Source: Colivivens sp963645405
GTDB lineage: Bacteria; Bacteroidota; Bacteroidia; Bacteroidales; Bacteroidaceae
Assembly (NCBI GenBank): GCA_963645405.1
Contig: CAVISR010000065.1
Location: forward strand, 1 to 16,088
Direction of reading: 5' to 3'
Length of the DNA stretch: 16,088 nucleotides
Position numbers and translations under genes: made by a program. Under the pieces are notes generated by a model, which saw only the letters and a list, made by a program, of their open reading frames with translations, ran no database searches and had not been told where the DNA came from. Positions 13,848-16,088 of the stretch are shown here, piece by piece; position 1 is the first letter of the stretch; every line of letters begins with the position of its first letter.

Positions 13848-15878
13848 TTACCAAATGTTCACGCGTTTGTCCTTCGGAATGAACATCGGGTCTTTCCCGG
13901 TGATTCCGAATGCCTCATACCATGCATCAATCTGCGGAAGCGCTCCGTTCACACGCCATTCGCCCAGTGCATGAGGGTCGATGGTTGTGAGTCGGCGCAT
14001 CTCTTCCTTGGTGATGTTCTGTGCCCACACTCCTGCATAGGCAATGAAGAAGCGCTGCTCGGGAGTGAGTCCGTCGATGGTTTCCAACGGCTTGTCCTTG
14101 GTAGCGTTCTTGAATGCGGTGTATGCAATCTTCAGTCCTCCGTGGTCGGCGATGTTCTCGCCCTGGGTCAGTTCACCGTTGGCATGCAAGCCCGGCAACA
14201 CCTCGATATTGTTGAAGAAATCCACCATCACCTTGGTGTGCTCCTTGAACTTCACGTCATCGCCTGCAGCCCACCAGTTGTTGAAGTTGCCTTCCTTGTC
14301 GAACTGGCTGCCCTGGTCATCGAATCCGTGAGTCATCTCGTGGCCGATCACCACGCCGATGGCACCATAGTTGAAGGCATCGTCGGCAGCCATGTCGAAG
14401 AACGGATACTGCAGGATTCCTGCCGGGAAGCAGATTTCGTTGGTAGTCGGGTTGTAGTAGGCATTCACTGTCTGCGGAGTCATATACCACTTGTCGCGGT
14501 CAACGGGTTTCTTGTAGTTCTTGTCCACCTCGTCCTTCACATACCATGCTGAGATGTCCTTCATCAGTTCGTAGAGGGTCTTCTCGGGATTGATGTCCAT
14601 CTTGCTGTAGTCAATCCACTTGTCGGGATAACCGATTTTCACACGGAAGGCATTGAGTTTCTCCTTTGCCCTCATCTTGGTGGAATCGCTCATCCAGTCC
14701 TGCTGGTCGATGCGCTCGGCAAGTGCTGTCTGCAAGTTCTTCACAAGCTGAACCATACGTTCCTTGTTCTCTGAAGGGAAATATTTCTCGACATACATCT
14801 GACCCACAGCCTCGCCAAGGATGCTGTTGACCGAAGCAACCGAACGCTTCCAGCGTGGCTGCATCTGCTGTTTGCCCGACATCACACGTCCGTTGAAGTC
14901 GAACGACTCAGCATAGATCTCATCGCCCAACACACTTGATGCACCGTCGAGCAAGTGCCATTCCATCCAGTCCTTCAACTCACGCTCGGATGCTTCGTTG
15001 AGAATTGCCACTGCTTCCTTCACTGCCTCGGGCTGTCCTACCGACAGAGAATCGAGACCGGTGATGAGCATTGACTCGAAGAACTCGTCCCAGTCGAATC
15101 CCGGACAGTCCTTCTTGAGAGCGGCAAACGACATCTTGTTGTAGTTCTTGGCAGGGTCACGCAACTCTACCCTACTCCGTGAAGCCACTGCCATGCGGTG
15201 TTCCACATTCCACACAGAGTTCATCTTGCGTGTGGCAGTCTGTTCGTCGTCGCCAATCAACTGGAACATCTTCACGACATGAGCCTTGAAAGCCTTGCGG
15301 ATATTCTCCATCGCAGGGTCATCGCTCACATAGTAGTCCTTGGTGCCAAGCGAAAGTCCGCCCTGACCAATCTCCACCATGTTCATGTTGCTGTTCATCA
15401 TGTCGGCACCGATGCCCGAAGCAATCAGGTGGGAACCGCCATAGATTTGCTGCCTGTTCATGTAGCTGAGGATTGCCTCGCGCGAACCGAGAGCCTCAAT
15501 CACCTTCATGTCGGGCACTATAGGCTTGTAGCCGTCCTTGTTCTGACGCGCAGAGTCCATACTCATCTTATAGAGGTCGCCAATCTTCTGTGCGATACTT
15601 CCGCGCTCGTTGTCCTTAGCCGACAGTTCCTCGATGAGAGACTTTATCTGCTCCTTGTTGTTTTCAGCCACAACATCGAAGCTGCCGAAACGCGAATATT
15701 CAGAGCTCAGCGGATTGCTTTTCATCCATCCGCCGCAGGCATACTGATAGAAGTCAGTGCCCGGAGCAACCGAGTCATTCATATTGTCCAATTTAATGCC
15801 AATGCCAAGTTGATTATTCTGGCATGAACCCAATGCAATAGCCATAACCATCAATGATGTCAGTTTTTTAAAACCCAT
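13848..15878 (-). CDS. M13 family metallopeptidase, lipoprotein (PepO/neprilysin type)
   Basis: A 676-aa zinc endopeptidase. The zinc site is HEMTH at 513-517 with the third ligand Glu574 in GENIADHGG (573-581). The M13 substrate-binding motif NAYYNPTTNEICFPAGILQ is at 472-490. The C terminus keeps DPHALGEWRVNGALP, with His636 and Arg642 matching the catalytic-site residues of neprilysin, and ends VNIW, close to the family CxxW-type end but without the Cys. The N terminus is a lipoprotein signal, MGFKKLTSLMVMAIALGSC (Cys19), so it is probably anchored in the envelope. The frame extends 15 codons upstream, but the promoter -7 box lies at that longer start, so ATG 15878 is right. Likely role: cleavage of peptides outside the cytoplasm. 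It is monocistronic or weakly linked to metA. Confidence 0.94.
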   Translation of the reverse strand: MGFKKLTSLMVMAIALGSCQNNQLGIGIKLDNMNDSVAPGTDFYQYACGGWMKSNPLSSEYSRFGSFDVVAENNKEQIKSLIEELSAKDNERGSIAQKIGDLYKMSMDSARQNKDGYKPIVPDMKVIEALGSREAILSYMNRQQIYGGSHLIASGIGADMMNSNMNMVEIGQGGLSLGTKDYYVSDDPAMENIRKAFKAHVVKMFQLIGDDEQTATRKMNSVWNVEHRMAVASRSRVELRDPAKNYNKMSFAALKKDCPGFDWDEFFESMLITGLDSLSVGQPEAVKEAVAILNEASERELKDWMEWHLLDGASSVLGDEIYAESFDFNGRVMSGKQQMQPRWKRSVASVNSILGEAVGQMYVEKYFPSENKERMVQLVKNLQTALAERIDQQDWMSDSTKMRAKEKLNAFRVKIGYPDKWIDYSKMDINPEKTLYELMKDISAWYVKDEVDKNYKKPVDRDKWYMTPQTVNAYYNPTTNEICFPAGILQYPFFDMAADDAFNYGAIGVVIGHEMTHGFDDQGSQFDKEGNFNNWWAAGDDVKFKEHTKVMVDFFNNIEVLPGLHANGELTQGENIADHGGLKIAYTAFKNATKDKPLETIDGLTPEQRFFIAYAGVWAQNITKEEMRRLTTIDPHALGEWRVNGALPQIDAWYEAFGITGKDPMFIPKDKRVNIW

Positions 15879-15909
15879 AGAATTCCTGTTTGTATATATA
15901 ATTTCAATG

Positions 15910-15940
15910 CAAAGATACAACAAATATTCGTAATGCCAAA
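15910..15940 (-). promoter_or_regulatory. Promoter of the M13 peptidase gene
   Basis: On the minus strand TTTG (15940-15937), a 19-nt spacer and TATCTTTG (15917-15910) match the Bacteroidetes housekeeping consensus exactly. The start codon at 15878 is 31 nt downstream of the -7 box. It also rules out the longer reading of the gene from 15923. Confidence 0.75.
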
Positions 15941-16031
15941 ACAGAGGCGCAAACTATTCAAAATGCAACGTTATCTTTCACATTCCATAAGGATATCTGA
16001 CTACTGACGTGAATGCTTTGTAAAGAACCGT

Positions 16032-16088
16032 ACAACCGGTTGTCGCGGGCAGGAATGAGCGAAGCAACAGGAGCCAGCTCTCTCCGAG
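16032..16088 (+). repeat. Structured dispersed repeat, copy C (cut by window edge)
   Basis: A perfect 12-bp palindrome ACAACCGGTTGT (16032-16043), then CGCGGGC, then AACAGGAGCCA (16066-16076), then GCTCTC-TCC-GAG (16077-16088), where the sequence ends. The last 25 bases match copy B (22 of 25 by eye), and the order of parts is that of copies A and B. The next bases should be AGC if the hairpin is complete. Confidence 0.6.

Noticed and set aside
13165..14552. Plus-strand ORFs opposite metA and the M13 peptidase gene
   Set aside because: They cross two well-supported genes and their gap, and lack any protein signature.
15878..15923. Longer N-terminus for the M13 peptidase
   Set aside because: The promoter -7 box lies within that stretch, and the shorter start gives a standard lipoprotein signal.
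15972..15980. Plus-strand promoter-like TATCTTTC near the right edge
   Set aside because: The last base mismatches, no -33 element is seen and no plus-strand gene follows within the window.

Overview
The window looks like a chromosomal segment of a Bacteroidales bacterium, most likely in or near Prevotellaceae. The evidence is the gene content (a secreted histidine-type phosphatase, an M13 lipoprotein peptidase, a TolC/MFP/RND operon, a U32 peptidase with a zinc-ribbon membrane lipoprotein). Bacteroidetes-type promoters (TTTG, 19-20 nt, then TAnnTTTG or a near match) are also visible upstream of several genes. No rRNA, tRNA, CRISPR array, transposase or phage gene was seen. Apart from the left end, coding is entirely on the minus strand.

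Left end, plus strand (3-1720): a pRiA4b ORF-3-like protein, probably cut by the left edge; then a possible 36-aa small ORF whose stop overlaps (ATGA) the start of an O6-alkylguanine-DNA alkyltransferase gene (ogt type). The gap between convergent genes (1721-2002) holds two inverted copies of a structured repeat with two hairpins. A third copy begins at the right edge of the window.

Middle, minus strand (2003-9468): a secreted histidine-type phosphatase (MINPP/phytase-like) with its own promoter. Upstream of it lies a four-gene efflux operon read from high to low coordinates: outer-membrane channel (8149-9468), lipoprotein membrane-fusion protein (7114-8130), RND pump (3894-7100) and a PII-like small protein (3540-3833). 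A strong terminator at 3466-3496 closes this operon. The 476-bp gap upstream (9469-9944) has a likely promoter box and three tandem 22-bp repeats.

Right part, minus strand (9945-13746): metA, a U32 peptidase-family gene and a zinc-ribbon membrane lipoprotein form a tight cluster (8-nt overlap, then a 9-nt gap). MetA has Glu at position 111, the residue tied to acetyl-CoA rather than succinyl-CoA use. Upstream of it is a monocistronic-looking M13 (neprilysin/PepO-type) lipoprotein peptidase (13848-15878) with a near-perfect promoter.

Most genes belong to known families. The least explained features are the structured repeat family, the 22-bp tandem repeats that share its CCGGTTGT core, the small ORF before ogt, and a PII-like gene coupled to a drug-type rather than metal-type RND pump.
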